Assembly: GCF_036850765.1 (NCBI RefSeq)
Contig: NC_089490.1
Coordinates: 273,620,482 to 273,684,481, forward strand
Length of the DNA: 64,000 bases
Direction: 5' to 3'
Origin: Saccopteryx bilineata
Taxonomy: Eukaryota > Chordata > Mammalia > Chiroptera > Emballonuridae
In this document: positions 47,952-59,721 of the stretch, in pieces
Layout of the letters: every line of letters begins with the position of its first letter
Position numbering within the stretch: position 1 is the first letter of the stretch
Notes under the pieces: generated by a model
What the model saw: the letters and a program-made list of their open reading frames with translations, nothing else
Told to the model about the DNA's origin: nothing
Databases searched by the model: none
Made by a program: the position numbers and the translations under genes

Positions 47952-48132
47952 CAGATTTTATTTTATTAATTCATTTTTTTAGAGAGGAGAGAGAGACAGA
48001 GAGAGAGAAGGGGGAGGAGCTGAAAGCATCAACTCCCATATGTGCCTTGACCAGGCAAGCCCAGGGTTTCAAATCGGCGACCTCAGCATTTCCAGGTCGA
48101 TGCTTTATCCACTGCGCCACCACAGGTCAGGC
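47952..48132 (-). mobile_element. tRNA-derived bat SINE (family B), antisense
   Basis: On the minus strand it starts GCCTGACCTGTGGTGGCGCA with GTGGATAAAGCATCGACCTG, then GGTCGCCGATTTGAAACCC, CAAGGCACATATGGGAGTTG and a CTCTCTCTGTCTC tail. The 10-bp duplication TATTTTTTAA flanks it (47942-47951 and 48133-48142). Confidence 0.9.
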
Positions 48133-48144
48133 TATTTTTTAATT

Positions 48145-51100
48145 ATATTGAGAAGTTTCGCAATGACACCAACCTCATGTGTCAACTCATTTGTACAAAA
48201 CTCAAGTAGCAAACATGGGAGTCTGAATTCAAGTGCAGAAAAGAACTCGAGTCTCTGTTCACTCTGTTCACTTAGTTTCTTTCATATCGGTCCAGATGGG
48301 TTCTGAGGGTCTTTACAGTAATCAAGTTCCCAGATCTACATGTTGTCACCTCCACAGTATGTGGAAGCTGTCCCATGGGCATAGCTTTGTGTATTTCAGC
48401 AAATATACAAACTGTTCTGCAGACGCAAGGGAAATTTATTTACAGGTTCTCAAAGTGGTTTGGAAATTCATATGAGACATAAATATTGATATGTGGGTAA
48501 TGGTTAAATGGATGAGTGCTTTTTATTATTGCAATAAACATTTTTAAAGTAATTGTTTTTCTATGAAGTAAATATACCAATAACTATTGCAAAGTAGTGA
48601 TATTTGAATAGATCTAAATAAATAAATTGTTAAAATCATGTTTTATATGGCATCCTACCATGCAGGCACTATAGAAGCTATGTCATTGTCTCAACGATTT
48701 TCTTAGTTTTATTTTGGTTTCCTATATAGCTGGTGTCCACCTCTTGGAAGTGGTTTGTTCATTAAAATACAGTTAGTTGACCCCACCCTACCCTATTGAA
48801 TCAGACTCATTAGGGGCCAGAGGTTGAATATTCCTATTTCTAATTAGCTCTCTTAAAAATTTTTTACTTACTTTGATGCTTGAAAATATTGGCTTTCAGA
48901 GACTGAAAAGTTGTCTGTGAAAAAAGTTAATGATTTTACAACTTCTGTATGACCCACCACCCATTATGGATACACGTACATTATTTTATCCCAAATTTAA
49001 GTCACTCACCATGTGTCCTCCCTGGAAGTTCCCAAACTCCCAGGGATGCTGCCCTAACTCCATATTCCTACTACAGGCTAGGATCCAGGCCTCCTTGGGG
49101 ATCAGCTTAGCCCTAGGTGACCCTTTCATTCTGAATACATCCTGGCTCTTTCCATCACTACAGAACAGTTCATCAGACACCGCAAACATTGTCCCAGCAA
49201 GAGTGTGTCTATTAGGCATTTTGTTATTTCCAGCCACAAATCTCAGTTGATTTTTTATTCTCTTTAATTTTATGTGAAGTTTCTTACATCATATCTAGCA
49301 AAAGAGTAGGAAAAAAAAGAGCAGCTCTAATCATATCTTTATCACTTCTCGATTAACTCTGAAGATGGTTAGAAAAGCAGGCAGTCATCAAAAAACCCTC
49401 AGTGACACGAGGCTGTTCTTCATCTTGTGCACATTTTTCAAGTGCAAACTTCTTTTTATCGATCAATGTAAAATATCTTATATATTTGGAAAGAGTTCTC
49501 TCCACAGGTTCCCAAGCCACCTGAACAATATGTGCCCCTCTGTCTCAGGTGATAACCAAGTACAGGTAACTTGCTGCAGGGACTAATATGGAAGACAGCC
49601 GGACAGAACATTGCCTCGCTGCTTGTGCCTCAGCTTTCATGGGGCTGTAGGTGGACCTGACAAGCCTGGCTGTGTTCTACCGCGAGTAGTATGCTGAACC
49701 CTTCACAACATTTATCTGTTTTGATGTATAATTGAAAATAATTTTGGACATAAAAATAATGTAAACAAATCTTTTTCATTCACAGACAAGTCACAGTACT
49801 CAAAGACATCATTGAGTGCTTCCAACAAATAACAGAGGGGAATTCTCATGACCCCGTGTTTTGAAGATTTGGGGGTAAGCACATTAGATGGGACTGTGGG
49901 AGCTGGATGGAGCAACCATTGAAGTTAATACGGGCTGAAGGGGATAGCCTGGTGCCTGGGCATGGGGCGGGTGCCAGGCTTGCGGTGTGGTCAGGACACT
50001 GGCAGCAGGTTGTGGGCAACTCCACACAGCCCCTCTCATCTTTGTTGCTCTCAGCACACAGCTGGGTTCTTTCTCAGGCTGACCAACTTCTTCCACATTT
50101 GAAAACACATCTGCCCACACCTAACATCTGGCTCCCTGGAGAAGACTGATTATTAAAGAATACCTCAATGATTGCTACTGAGTTACAAAGTCCCCAACTA
50201 AAGTTAGGTGATTAGGACATTCAGAAATCTCTGTCATTTTTCTTCACTGGTGAGATCACCCCAAAATCTGTTTAAATGTGAAATTATTTAATTCTTCGTT
50301 AAATTAAGCTATTCGATTTTTAAAAGGAATTAGAATAAAATGACCAATGATTACAGAATATTTATAAGCCTTTAATATTTCTTTTTCTTTTTTCTTATAA
50401 TGTCCTTACCTTAACTAGACAAATGACATTTGACAGGTGATAAACCAGCCCACCTTTAATATTTTTTACCATAAATTCTGAGGAATATGTAGCTTCACGA
50501 AGCCTAAATCAAATATCCCAGGGAGTTACAGACTATGTTGGTACTACAGTTAGTAGTTCTCATATAATAAAACATTTATTCAAGCAAATCTCCTATGGAG
50601 TGCATATCAGAACCATTTTACAGATGGAGATACTGAGTCACTTTTGCAGGTTGCCTGCCAGAACAGTTCTCATGGGCTTAGTGTTCAGATCTATTTATTA
50701 CAATCTCTGCTTGTTACTTTGTTGTCCATGCTGGCTATTTGTTCCCCAGGAGCTGTTGCCTCTCCCTGTTCTAGAGGGTGCTGGCCCATTGACCACCAGC
50801 CAAACTCTCAGGTAGCATTTGGAGGGGACTAGCAGTTGAAGCTGAGTAGTTTGCATCTTGGAATCAGGAAATGCTGAAGCCTGGCCCCACGCATCCAGGT
50901 GGAATCCAACGGCGAATTGTAGTCAGAGATGAGCAGGGAGGGAAGGTAGCCACATCAGAGCTCCCACATAGCTGGAGCTCAGGTCACAGAGACTGGAAAG
51001 AAATCACTTAAGCTGCATGACAGTGGGGAGATGACAAACTCTGAATGGGCAAGGCAAGACATGAAGAAGAGTAAAAGAATCTTGTGTGTCCGAGACTGAT

Positions 51101-51255
51101 GATGCCATTTAAGGTCTTACACACCAAGAACTGAATTGTATTTCAAATCTATGTTTAGCATTAAATAGATCATTGTATTTTAAATTATAGCTGGCTGGAT
51201 AACTTAAAAATTAGTTCACTGAAAACCACGGGTCTTGTGTGACTTGAATTTCAAA
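48145..51255. other. Unclassified sequence
   Basis: No gene or confident repeat is recognised over about 3 kb. Short frames such as 48930-49250 (+, 106 codons) show no domain. Confidence 0.3.
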
Positions 51256-51261
51256 ATGGCT

Positions 51262-51597
51262 GTTTTGTTTTGTTTTTTAGGTGAGAGGAGGGGAGATAGG
51301 GAGACAGACTCCCAGATGCACTCCAACTAGGATCCACCTGGCAACCCTGTCCGGAGCCAATGCTCAAGTACCAACCTATTTTTTAGCGCTGGAGGTTGAT
51401 GCGCTCAGACCAACTGAGCTATCCTCAGTGCTCAAACCAGTTGAACCACTGGCTGCAGGAGGGGGAGAGGAAGAGGGGTGTGAGAGGAGTGGGGGAGAAG
51501 CAGATGGTTGCTTCTCATGTGTGCCCTGACCAGGAATTAAACCCGGGACATCCACAGGCTGGGTCAATGCTCTATCCACTGAGCCACTGGCCGGGGT
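51262..51597 (-). mobile_element. Older, divergent family A-like SINE, antisense
   Basis: It has the same layout as the family A copies: the minus-strand head CCCCGGCCAGTGGCTCAG, then GGATAGAGCATTGACCC. The block reading CATGAGAAGCAACCATCTGC on the minus strand is followed by a purine tract on +. The 3' domain is rearranged, and where the CTCF-like motif would lie only unrelated sequence is seen. No clear target duplication. Its greater divergence suggests an older insertion. Confidence 0.7.
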
Positions 51598-51599
51598 TG

Positions 51600-52185
51600 T
51601 ATTTCATCATCTTTAACTAATTATGAAGTTAAGGAGTTTCATAAAAGCTCAACCCAGATTGATTTCTAAATGTTCTAGAGCATTTCTGGGTTATTTGCAG
51701 AGAAGTACCACTGAATCCCCATATCCAAGTGCTAGTATGTATATATTTTGTCCTATGCAGTTTTATCTAAGTGCTATGCAAATTTATCAAAAAATAAGAA
51801 AATGATAATTCCTTTTCCTTACCAAATAAAAATATATATCTACAACAACTTTTAACATAATTGCTTAATTTATTTTAATTGAATTTAAATTCGATTAAAC
51901 ATTATGTAAATTCTGTAAGGTAATATAAAATATATGACTGCGTTCAAGCATTTTCAATGTCACACTAATTTGAAATAATTTTTAATCTTAAAGATAAATG
52001 AAATAATTACAGATATATAACTTAAACATTGGTACAAGGTAGAGATTCTATTCAAAATATTTGGAAAGACATACTAGAGATAGACAACTGAACAGAGCTA
52101 TAAAACAACATAAAAATCAATTACTGTTATTTGGTTTAGCAAGTATTAGGGCTAGGGATTGAAATGCAAAATGTGCTGCAGCATC
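51600..52185. other. AT-rich unclassified sequence
   Basis: No gene or repeat is recognised. Confidence 0.35.
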
Positions 52186-52762
52186 TGCAATAGATTGAAT
52201 TATGTTCCCCCGAATTCACATGTGGAAGCCCTTCATTGTCACTGTATCAGGAGGTAGGGTCTTCAGTAGGAAATCAAGTTAAATAAGGTCATAAGTTTGG
52301 TGCATGCCCTAATCTTACAGGTCTGTGATTTTATAAGAAGAGGACTGGAGAGATATCTCTCTTTCTCCGACCCGTAATGCAAACAAAAGTTGGTCATCTG
52401 AAAGCCAGGAAGAGGGCCCTGACCAGAAGTCACCATGCTAGAGCCCTGATCTCAGACCTCAGTTTTCAGCACTGAGAAATGAATGTTTTCTGTTTAAACC
52501 ACCAGTCCATGGCATTTTTATTTTGAAAAAAATTTTTAAAGATTTTATTTATTGATTTTACAGAGTAAGTATGGGATGAGAAGCATTAACTCATAGTTGC
52601 TTCACTTTAGTTGTTCATTGGTTGCTTCTTATATGTGCTTTGATAGGGCAAGCCCAGGGTTTCGAACTGGTGACATGAGCATTCCAGATCAATACTTGAT
52701 TCACTGCGCCACCACAGGTCAGACTATAGCATTTTGTTATGGCAGCCGGAGCTAACTGAAAT
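52186..52762 (+). mobile_element. MaLR (MLT1-like) LTR, split by a SINE
   Basis: It starts TGCAATAGATTGAATTATG, with CACATGTGGAAGCCC, TTTTATAAGAAGAGGACTGG (TATA region), GAAAGCCAGGAAGAGGGCCC and AATGTTTTCTGTTTAAACCA, and continues after the SINE with GCATTTTGTTATGGCAGCCG. The interruption is the SINE at 52519-52725. It ends near CTAACTGAAATGG. Confidence 0.7.
52519..52725 (-). mobile_element. tRNA-derived bat SINE (family B), antisense, inside an LTR
   Basis: On the minus strand the head is TCTGACCTGTGGTGGCGCAG, with TGAATCAAGTATTGATCTGG, GTCACCAGTTCGAAACCCTG (B box) and GGGCTTGCCCTATC. The tail section carries CAATGAACAACTAAAGTG like family C, so it is a B/C intermediate. Flanking GCATTTT repeats (52512-52518 and 52729-52735) mark the target. 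Confidence 0.8.
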
Positions 52763-52764
52763 GG

Positions 52765-53390
52765 TGCCCTTGTTCTGTGTGTTAAAGCCTGTGCTTTAGA
52801 CTTTTCCAGAAATGGAAAGCAGCCCACTTGTAGTCCCTGTCTGTGCTTCCTTGTCTCCCTGTGGAAGAGGCCTGGCGGTGCCTGAGATACATATTAGTGG
52901 CACTTTTCAGTGCTTGTAGCAATTCAGGTTTGCCCTTCTGGAGAAACACCATAGTCACAGCCTTTTGTTTAAATCATTAACTGATGTGTCCTATTTATTA
53001 AACTGGAAGGTTGCACTGTGTCTAAAAAATAATATTAATGTTTTGTTTTGTTTTTAATTAAAGATGGCATGGAGATTGTCACAAATAGTTAATTTCACAC
53101 TGCTTTGTGGACCCCTGCAAATTATCATGCGCGTAAATTGTCTCAGTGCTGATATTCTCTTTCCCATGAACCACTCAGTGAATCTCGCATGTGCCAAGGA
53201 TTATAATGAGAAACAAATTTTTCTTTATCTTTATGGAAAATTATATTAGGTGTAATTGGATAAAACCAGGAATAAACAATCAATCATTCCTAGTTTTGGC
53301 TTAGGTTTACATTTAGGTCATTAGACTTTTAAGATGGCATTGCTTCTGCTTCTTGTATTTGAGCTGTGGGTGCCAGGAATAATCACACGG
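52765..53390. other. Unclassified sequence
   Basis: No gene or repeat is recognised. Confidence 0.35.
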
Positions 53391-53394
53391 CTGG

Positions 53395-53615
53395 TCGGTA
53401 TGTTGCAGGCTTCTTGTTGTATGCTCTCACGGTAGAAGGGGCCAGAGAGCTCTCTTAGGCATCTTTTCTAAGAGAACTAATCCCCTTCATGCAGGCTTTA
53501 GCCTTATTATCTGGGAACCTCCCCAAGATCCCACTTCCTAATACCATCACATTGGACATCAGGACTTTAACGCATTAATTCTGGGAGAACATAAACATTT
53601 AGATCATAACTTTTA
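53395..53615 (-). mobile_element. MaLR LTR fragment, antisense
   Basis: On the minus strand it reads CCAATGTGATGGTATTAGGA, GTGGGATCTTGGGGAGGTT, ATGAAGGGGATTAGTTCTC and GAGAGCTCTCTGGCCCCTTC, the order of MST/MLT1-type MaLR LTRs. Only the 5' half is present. Confidence 0.6.
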
Positions 53616-53639
53616 TTATTTCAGATATTAAATTTTAAA

Positions 53640-53999
53640 ATGCTGTGGCTTGTCTCATGTGTCTCTTTCTTATTCTGGTGGAAGCCAGCTACAGTTTATG
53701 AGCCATCTCATGAAGAGCCAAAGTGACAAGTCAATGATGTTTTTTCAGCCAAATGCTATTGAGGATCTGAAGACTGCCAACAGCCACCACAGGAACGAAT
53801 TTGAAAAAAAATTCTCCTCTAGTTCATCTTCAATATTATTGCAATCCTGGTCTACCACAATTATAGCCATCTTAGAGACTGAGAAGCCAGTTAGACCTTG
53901 TCTGGAATCCTGACCTTCAGTAATTTTGAAATGATAATGAATGTTTAAAGTCACTCAGTGTTTGGGGTAATTTGTTACACAGCTTAGATAACTAATACA
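53640..53999 (+). mobile_element. MaLR (MLT1-like) LTR, sense
   Basis: TCTCATGTGTCTCTTTCTTA, GGTGGAAGCCAGCTACAG, AAAGTGACAAGTCAATGATG, TATTGAGGATCTGAAGACTG, then TTTGGGGTAATTTGTTACAC and AGATAACTAATACA at the end follow the MLT1 order. Confidence 0.65.
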
Positions 54000-54261
54000 G
54001 GTTTTGAACAATTTGATTAGGAAGAGACTTGTGGAGTTTTATGTATGCCTCTTGTACTTGGAATTCATTAAACTTCTGTGAGTTCATAGCTTTTATCAAA
54101 TTACACATTTGTAGTTTATAATTTTTATTAAATATTCACAATGCATGGCCAGTATTCTTTATATATTATTTTACTATTTCTGCCTCCTTTAAAAACTCCA
54201 ATTAAACCCATATTGGTTTATTTAAATTTGACCAACAGTTAGGTGATGTTTTGTTCATTCT

Positions 54262-54603
54262 TTTTATTTTATTTTATTTTTTTGTTATTTATTTTTTAAA
54301 GAGACAGAGAGAGTCAGAGAGAGGGATTGATAGGGACAGACAGATGGGAATGGAGAGAGATGATTAGTTTTTCGTTGTGACACCTTAGTAGTTCATTGAT
54401 TGCTTTCTCATATGTGCCTTGACCATGGGGCTACAGCAGACTGAGTAACTCCTTGCTGGAGCCAGCAACCTTGGGTCCAAGCTGGTGAGCTTTGCTCAAA
54501 CCAGATGAGCCCTCGCTCAAGCTGGCGACCTGGGGGTCTCGAACCTGGGTCCTCTGCATCCCAGTCCGACGCTCTATCAACTGCGCCACTGCCTAGTCAG
54601 GCC
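54262..54603 (-). mobile_element. tRNA-derived bat SINE (family C), antisense
   Basis: On the minus strand it starts GCCTGACTAGGCAGTGGCGC with AGTTGATAGAGCGTCGGACT and GGTTCGAGACCCCCAGGTC, then the CTGGTTTGAGCAAAGCTCAC blocks and a CTCTGACTCTCTCTG tail. A TGTTCATT duplication (54252-54259 and 54604-54611) flanks it. It is close in sequence to the copy at 45148-45478. Confidence 0.9.
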
Positions 54604-54604
54604 T

Positions 54605-55300
54605 GTTCATTTTTTAAAAATACTATTCTTATCCTCACACACAGTGCCTCATTTTAAATATTTTCTAGTACTATATCTTCAACTTCAGGAGTATTTTCTT
54701 TTGCAATGTCTAGTGTGCCATTAACTACATCCAGATACTTTCCATCCCACACATTACAATTTTTGTTTTGTTCCTAAATGTTCGATTTTAGTGTTTCTTT
54801 TTCCAATGTTTTTTTGTGCCTCTAGTTAATATTAAGGGCATATAGAATACCATCATAATAATTGTTTTAATGTGTTTTTTTCCGACAATTTCAATATGTG
54901 AGTCAGTTCTGGGTTAGTACACACGAATTCTTCTCATTATGGATCTTTTTCCACTCTTTGAATTCTTGATAAGTATTTTTTTAGATGCAATCATTAGGAA
55001 ACTTTACTTTGTTGGATTATTTTTTTACTTCTGTATTATCAAGCTTTGTTCTGGGATGCAGTTAAAATGCCTAGAAACAGTTTATCACTTTGGATCTTGC
55101 TATTAAAACTCACAATATAATACTCTTTCTTTAATTCTATACTTCAGTTAAAATAAGGCAAATATATTTTTATCTGTTAAAAAGAAAAATTATCTCGAGG
55201 ATTAAAGAGAGACAGCCCTTCTTCATGAGATTTTAGTACTACAGAGTGATCACAGGTCTTTTGTAAGTTCATATTTTGCCGGATATATGTCTTCTTAGTT
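54605..55300. other. AT-rich unclassified sequence
   Basis: No gene or repeat is recognised. Confidence 0.35.
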
Positions 55301-55310
55301 GGCATGTTAT

Positions 55311-55546
55311 TTTCTTTTTAAAAAAATTTAAAATTTATTCATTTTAGAGAGGAGTGAAAATGAGAGAGAGAGAGAAAGAGAGAGAAAGAAAGAAAGAGAA
55401 AGAAAGAAAAAAAGAAAGAAAGAAAGACAGAAAGAGGTGAGGAGCAGGAAGCATCAACTCCCATATGTACCCTGACCAGAGTTTTGTACTGGCAACCTCA
55501 GAGTTCCAGGTTAATGCTTTATACACTGTGCCACCACAGGTCAGGT
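55311..55546 (-). mobile_element. tRNA-derived bat SINE (family B), antisense, with expanded GAAA tract
   Basis: On the minus strand the head is CCTGACCTGTGGTGGCACAG with TGTATAAAGCATTAACCTGG and GAACTCTGAGGTTGCC, then GGGAGTTGATGCTTCC. The internal pyrimidine region has grown into a (GA)n/(GAAA)n run on + (55364-55436). The duplication GGCATGTTAT (55301-55310) and GGCTTGTTAT (55547-55556) differs at one base. Confidence 0.88.
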
Positions 55547-55549
55547 GGC

Positions 55550-58215
55550 TTGTTATTATTTTCAACAATAAAAATAGTACATCTTTAATTTCCTTCCCAC
55601 CTTACAGAGAAGCCAAGACTGTGCTAGTGGACAGACAAGGCTAGATCACCTAAGGTTCCATGCATATTTCTGCTTTTTATTTGTTTCTTATGTAGCAGCA
55701 AAAGGAAGTTACTGATCCTTGGGCTATATGATGTATGAAGATAGATTAATTTTGATAAAGTAATTAAATAAATTCAGTTATTCATCAAAAATACAGGAAA
55801 TTAAATATAAGTATTTAATTTATGGCAAACATGTACATATTACCATTTTTCTTTGTTAAGATTTATGCTACATTTTGCTGAATTTAGTTATTTGAACCTT
55901 TCCCACTACTAGATGAAGTCATTCTCCTAGCTGATTCTGCTTTTCTTATCTTTACTCCAAATATTTTTATTTTTACTATTTTACTTAGTTTAAAAATATT
56001 TTGGAGTATATATTACCAAAAAAATTAAAGGTATATTTAAAACCTTGATAAGACATTGATCTTTATTATATTAACCTTTCCGAACTGTAATGTTCAGCTG
56101 CGCCCATTTATCAATGTCTAACTTAATAGATCCAATCACTGGTTCTAAGTTTATTTTAATTAAAACTTTAAGCTGGGTCGTTGCATTACATTTGTTCTTT
56201 GTTTAAATATTCCCTAAATGATAAAACTCTCAAGGTATTTCTTGAGGACATGGGCTACTAAATTGCTTTAATGGATCTTATATAACAGAGAAATAGTAAA
56301 TCATAAAGAAAACTTATGGGACACTTTGAACATTACTTTATACAAATATTTGGGAAACTCTTGTGAACTATAATACAATTTCTTGGATCTGACAATCATG
56401 GCTTAGACATTATTCTATAAAATTACAGCCAAACTGGTCTAAATAAAACTTCAGGTGTATCTTAACAGCCTCTATCTCAAAGGAGATGGGCTCAGATTTC
56501 CTGAATTGTTTGTACCAAGCCAAATCAGTGGAGAGAAGAGATCAAAAAATGTAATCACCAGGATCATATGGAAGGTGTCTTAAAAGCCTCATTTATTTTT
56601 TTTTCTTTCCAAAGCAGGAAGGCATTACCCACACTTACCCACACATTATAAATGATACACCAGCCTCATGTCTGTTCTCTGGGATTGCGAGACAAGGGGA
56701 AGTCCTACAGAGTGTGGACCGAGCATTGCCAAGCTCTCAGAACATTGAATCTCTGGTTTCTCACTGGCCTCTCCTATTCAAAGCTACATAATTGTGTTTT
56801 TCCCATATTGTTTTTGATGATCAACTTTTAAGTGCACAATCAAGTGCATAGTTCAAATCATCTTCCCCAAATATCTTGTTCACCATAGACTATTCAAGGA
56901 TCCTAGTTTGCCCCACAGGGATATATAGTCATTAGCCATACAATACTAAATAAAGAGTTTTTGTTTGTTTTTAACAAAGCGGAATCATTACCCAGTATAT
57001 TTCCATATGCTCTGGTAAGTGTGACAACACCTTGTTATAGGAGTTGCCAGCTCTGTGTGGTATATCTGTGGTATATCTGCATGTCAAGATGGTTTGCACT
57101 ATTCCTGATTTGGGACAGAACCCCATCGGAGAACCCCACTGTCACCACTGTGTTCAGGGCTGACAGGTGACTCTGGTTTCTAGTTGGAGGTACAACCAGC
57201 TGGGGTAGAACTAAGAAAAAATGTACCAAGTTGTCAGGGGCTGTGCAAGATATCTTGTAGCCACATAGTCAGGTTTGCAGACAGAAACATAGTAATGTCC
57301 AAAATTCCCCCAAGGTCACACATTTAGAAGAAAAAATAATTTTAAGACAATCCTTTTGACCCCATATCTAGTGACACACTTAATATTACACACTCTGTTG
57401 CTTTGTAATGGAAGCATATTAAACAAATGTAAGTAGGCATAAAATTGCTTGTTTTAGTTACCCAAATATAAGATGTAAACATATGATTTTTTTTCTAGAA
57501 AAGGGTGTCATCAATGTGTTGAAGTTCAATTTTTGGAATAAATAATGAAATTTCTTTCTAATTTTCTGTTTCAGAAATGAAACTATGTCATTGATGAAAT
57601 TGTTATGTGTCAAATAGTGAATAGTCCATCATGTTTCAAATTAACTTGAATGAAGGAACAGGGTCTGAGGTCATCTCTGTATCTGTGATGTTCCTAACAT
57701 GGGGCTTGCAAATAATAAGAGTTCAGTAAACATGACCACAATTTTAAATATGAAGCTTTTCTTCATTGGTTGCCAGTTTATCCTTGTGGTATATTCTAGT
57801 CCATGTACTAATAAGATAAATTATTCACAGCATTTCTTAGTTTGCTTCAGTAATGTAATCTTATGAAAGTTATGGAATAGAATATTAATATAAGCATTTT
57901 ATTGTATCCCAAATCTCCTTCCTCTTCCTTCTGATTCCTCCTTCTATCTTTGCCTCCTCCTCCTGTTTTCTTTTTTTTTCTTCTATCTCTCTTGCTTTCC
58001 CCACTTTCTTTATGTGTGTGGACTGTACTGTGGTGCCTGACCCACAGTAGAAGTCTATGAGCAGGTGAAGAGAAGAAAGAGGAAGACTGTGATTCATCTC
58101 TCTATAAAGTTGTTTGTTGAGTCTTCTTGGAAGGGCTGAGCAATGGTTTTTGTTTCTAAAATTATTTTACTTTCATCATAAAGTTTAAATTTTCTGAGCA
58201 CTTTAAATGGGTCTT
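55550..58215. other. Unclassified AT-rich sequence
   Basis: No gene is recognised. A short L2/MIR3-like end may lie near 57690-57735 (CTAACATGGGGCTTGCAAAT). A C/T-rich tract lies at 57910-57995. Confidence 0.3.
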
Positions 58216-58219
58216 TATC

Positions 58220-59285
58220 TCTTTTCCTTTTTTTTTCTCATTGACCAAGAAATTGTTTTAGTTCTCTGACTAGATGAAATTCAAGCCTTTTATTTTTAGG
58301 TGGGTAAACTCAGTAGATGGCAGCACATAAGATTTTGTCACACAATCTAGTTTCCACTTAGGCAAGGCTGTCTCAGTCACGATAGATGCATTTACAGAAC
58401 TGGCTATGCTTGAGCCATCTTTGCAAGCAGCTTTAGATCTGCCATGTACTTGAGAATTGTCTCCTTTTTTTTTCTTTTGCTGTGCAGAGACGCTCTGCAT
58501 CACATGCTTCTCCACTTATTTTATCATGCATTCTTATTCCTTTTGACACATCATATGCTGCACAGAGATATGACAGTCCAGGTGATTCTTCACCTCTCTG
58601 TATACTTCACTCAGCCGTTTCCATTAAGTAACCTCCAAGGCCATAGCAATGATATTCCTCTGGACATCAAAAAGGTAGTGGTGCTTTTGAACCAGTGCCT
58701 GCTGGGACTTCTCCAGATCAGTTTCATCCTGGTCATTTTTGATGGAAGCCTGTTTCACATCTAGTTGAAAATTTTTTTGCTCATTGTGTTTATCATCAAA
58801 TTCCCTAGTAGAGACACCATATTTTTTAATTAAATAGACAAGCAACCTTATTACCTTATTGTTGATATGGCACAGATGGTCTCTGGAGTAACCACATATA
58901 TTTCTTTGAATAGAAAATACAAGCTAAACTCAGTTCCGAGCACCTAAGTCCTATTACAAGAGTTTTCAGATAAAGAAACTAGAAGACTTCCTCAAGAATC
59001 AACCCATCTCAAACTTTTCCTCCATATTCAGGAAAAGGTGGCACAGGGGCAAGACTTGGCTCCCCATTGTGAAAGATCCTAGTTGCCTGCAATACCCTTG
59101 GGCAGAGGAGGGCTACATTCTTCAGTGAGGAAGCTGCTATACCGGCAGCATGGAATACCCCCTTGAGACAGTATGATCAGAAAGGGTCTGCTTGGTGGTT
59201 GTGGCATCACAGTGACCTGGGTGAGAGAAACTGCCAGAGGTTTAATTTGTCCTTCTCTTGCCACAGATATTGGTGGCAAAAATGA
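58220..59285 (-). pseudogene. ATP5PB: Processed pseudogene of mitochondrial ATP synthase b subunit
   Basis: The parent gene encodes subunit b of the ATP synthase peripheral stalk in the inner mitochondrial membrane. On the minus strand the reading frame can be followed without introns across the whole protein length. Recognisable pieces are SLKNVALL-like sequence near 59120, PVPPFPEYGGK near 59035 and LVYLIKKYG near 58840. EKSQQALVQKHHYLFDVQRN lies at about 58713-58654, YREVKNHLDCHISVQHMM near 58605-58550 and ADLKLLAKMAQA near 58440-58400. The stop corresponds to 58392-58394, and a 3' UTR-like tail with AATAAA and an A-rich end follows (58226-58236 as T on +). It is dead: the start codon reads ATA (59172-59174), stops interrupt the frame after LEVT, in the KE-QE region and before VEKHVMQ, and an A-run frameshift lies near 58464-58472. 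Length (about 783 bp start to stop) matches the 256-codon human protein. No target duplication was identified. Confidence 0.9.
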
Positions 59286-59289
59286 ATGT

Positions 59290-59720
59290 TCTGTACTCTA
59301 GGTCACTATATTTCCTAAGCAATTCAGCTGATTTGATAACTTTTCAAGCTTTGTGACCCATGTGAACTTCTTTGAAGTTTATACTCTCTAACTTCACAAA
59401 CCTTAATGTAGTAATTCGAAGGTTCTAACTAAAAACAACACAGAAATTCAATATTTAGATATTTTTCAATATGTGACACACAGATTCAAATATTTAAATG
59501 TTCATAGAGGAAAAAAGCTATGTTTTCTATAAAGTTCAATCAAAGAACATGAAATTAGGTATACCAGAAATGTAATATTAACAGGCCATAGGAACAGGCC
59601 ATAGGAACATAGATAGGAACATTTTCGCACAATTATACCAGTCTGAGTGTTTTGAAAAACTTGTCATAATGTAAGATAAAATCAAATCAGACATGTTTTC
59701 TAATGCTGTCAAAAGTCAAA
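59290..59720. other. Unclassified sequence
   Basis: No gene is recognised. A tandem duplication of AGGCCATAGGAAC lies at 59583-59608. Confidence 0.4.
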
Positions 59721-59721
59721 A

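Noticed and set aside
58444..58764. 106-codon + strand frame with hydrophobic stretches resembling a membrane protein
   Set aside because: It is the antisense shadow of the ATP5PB retropseudogene.
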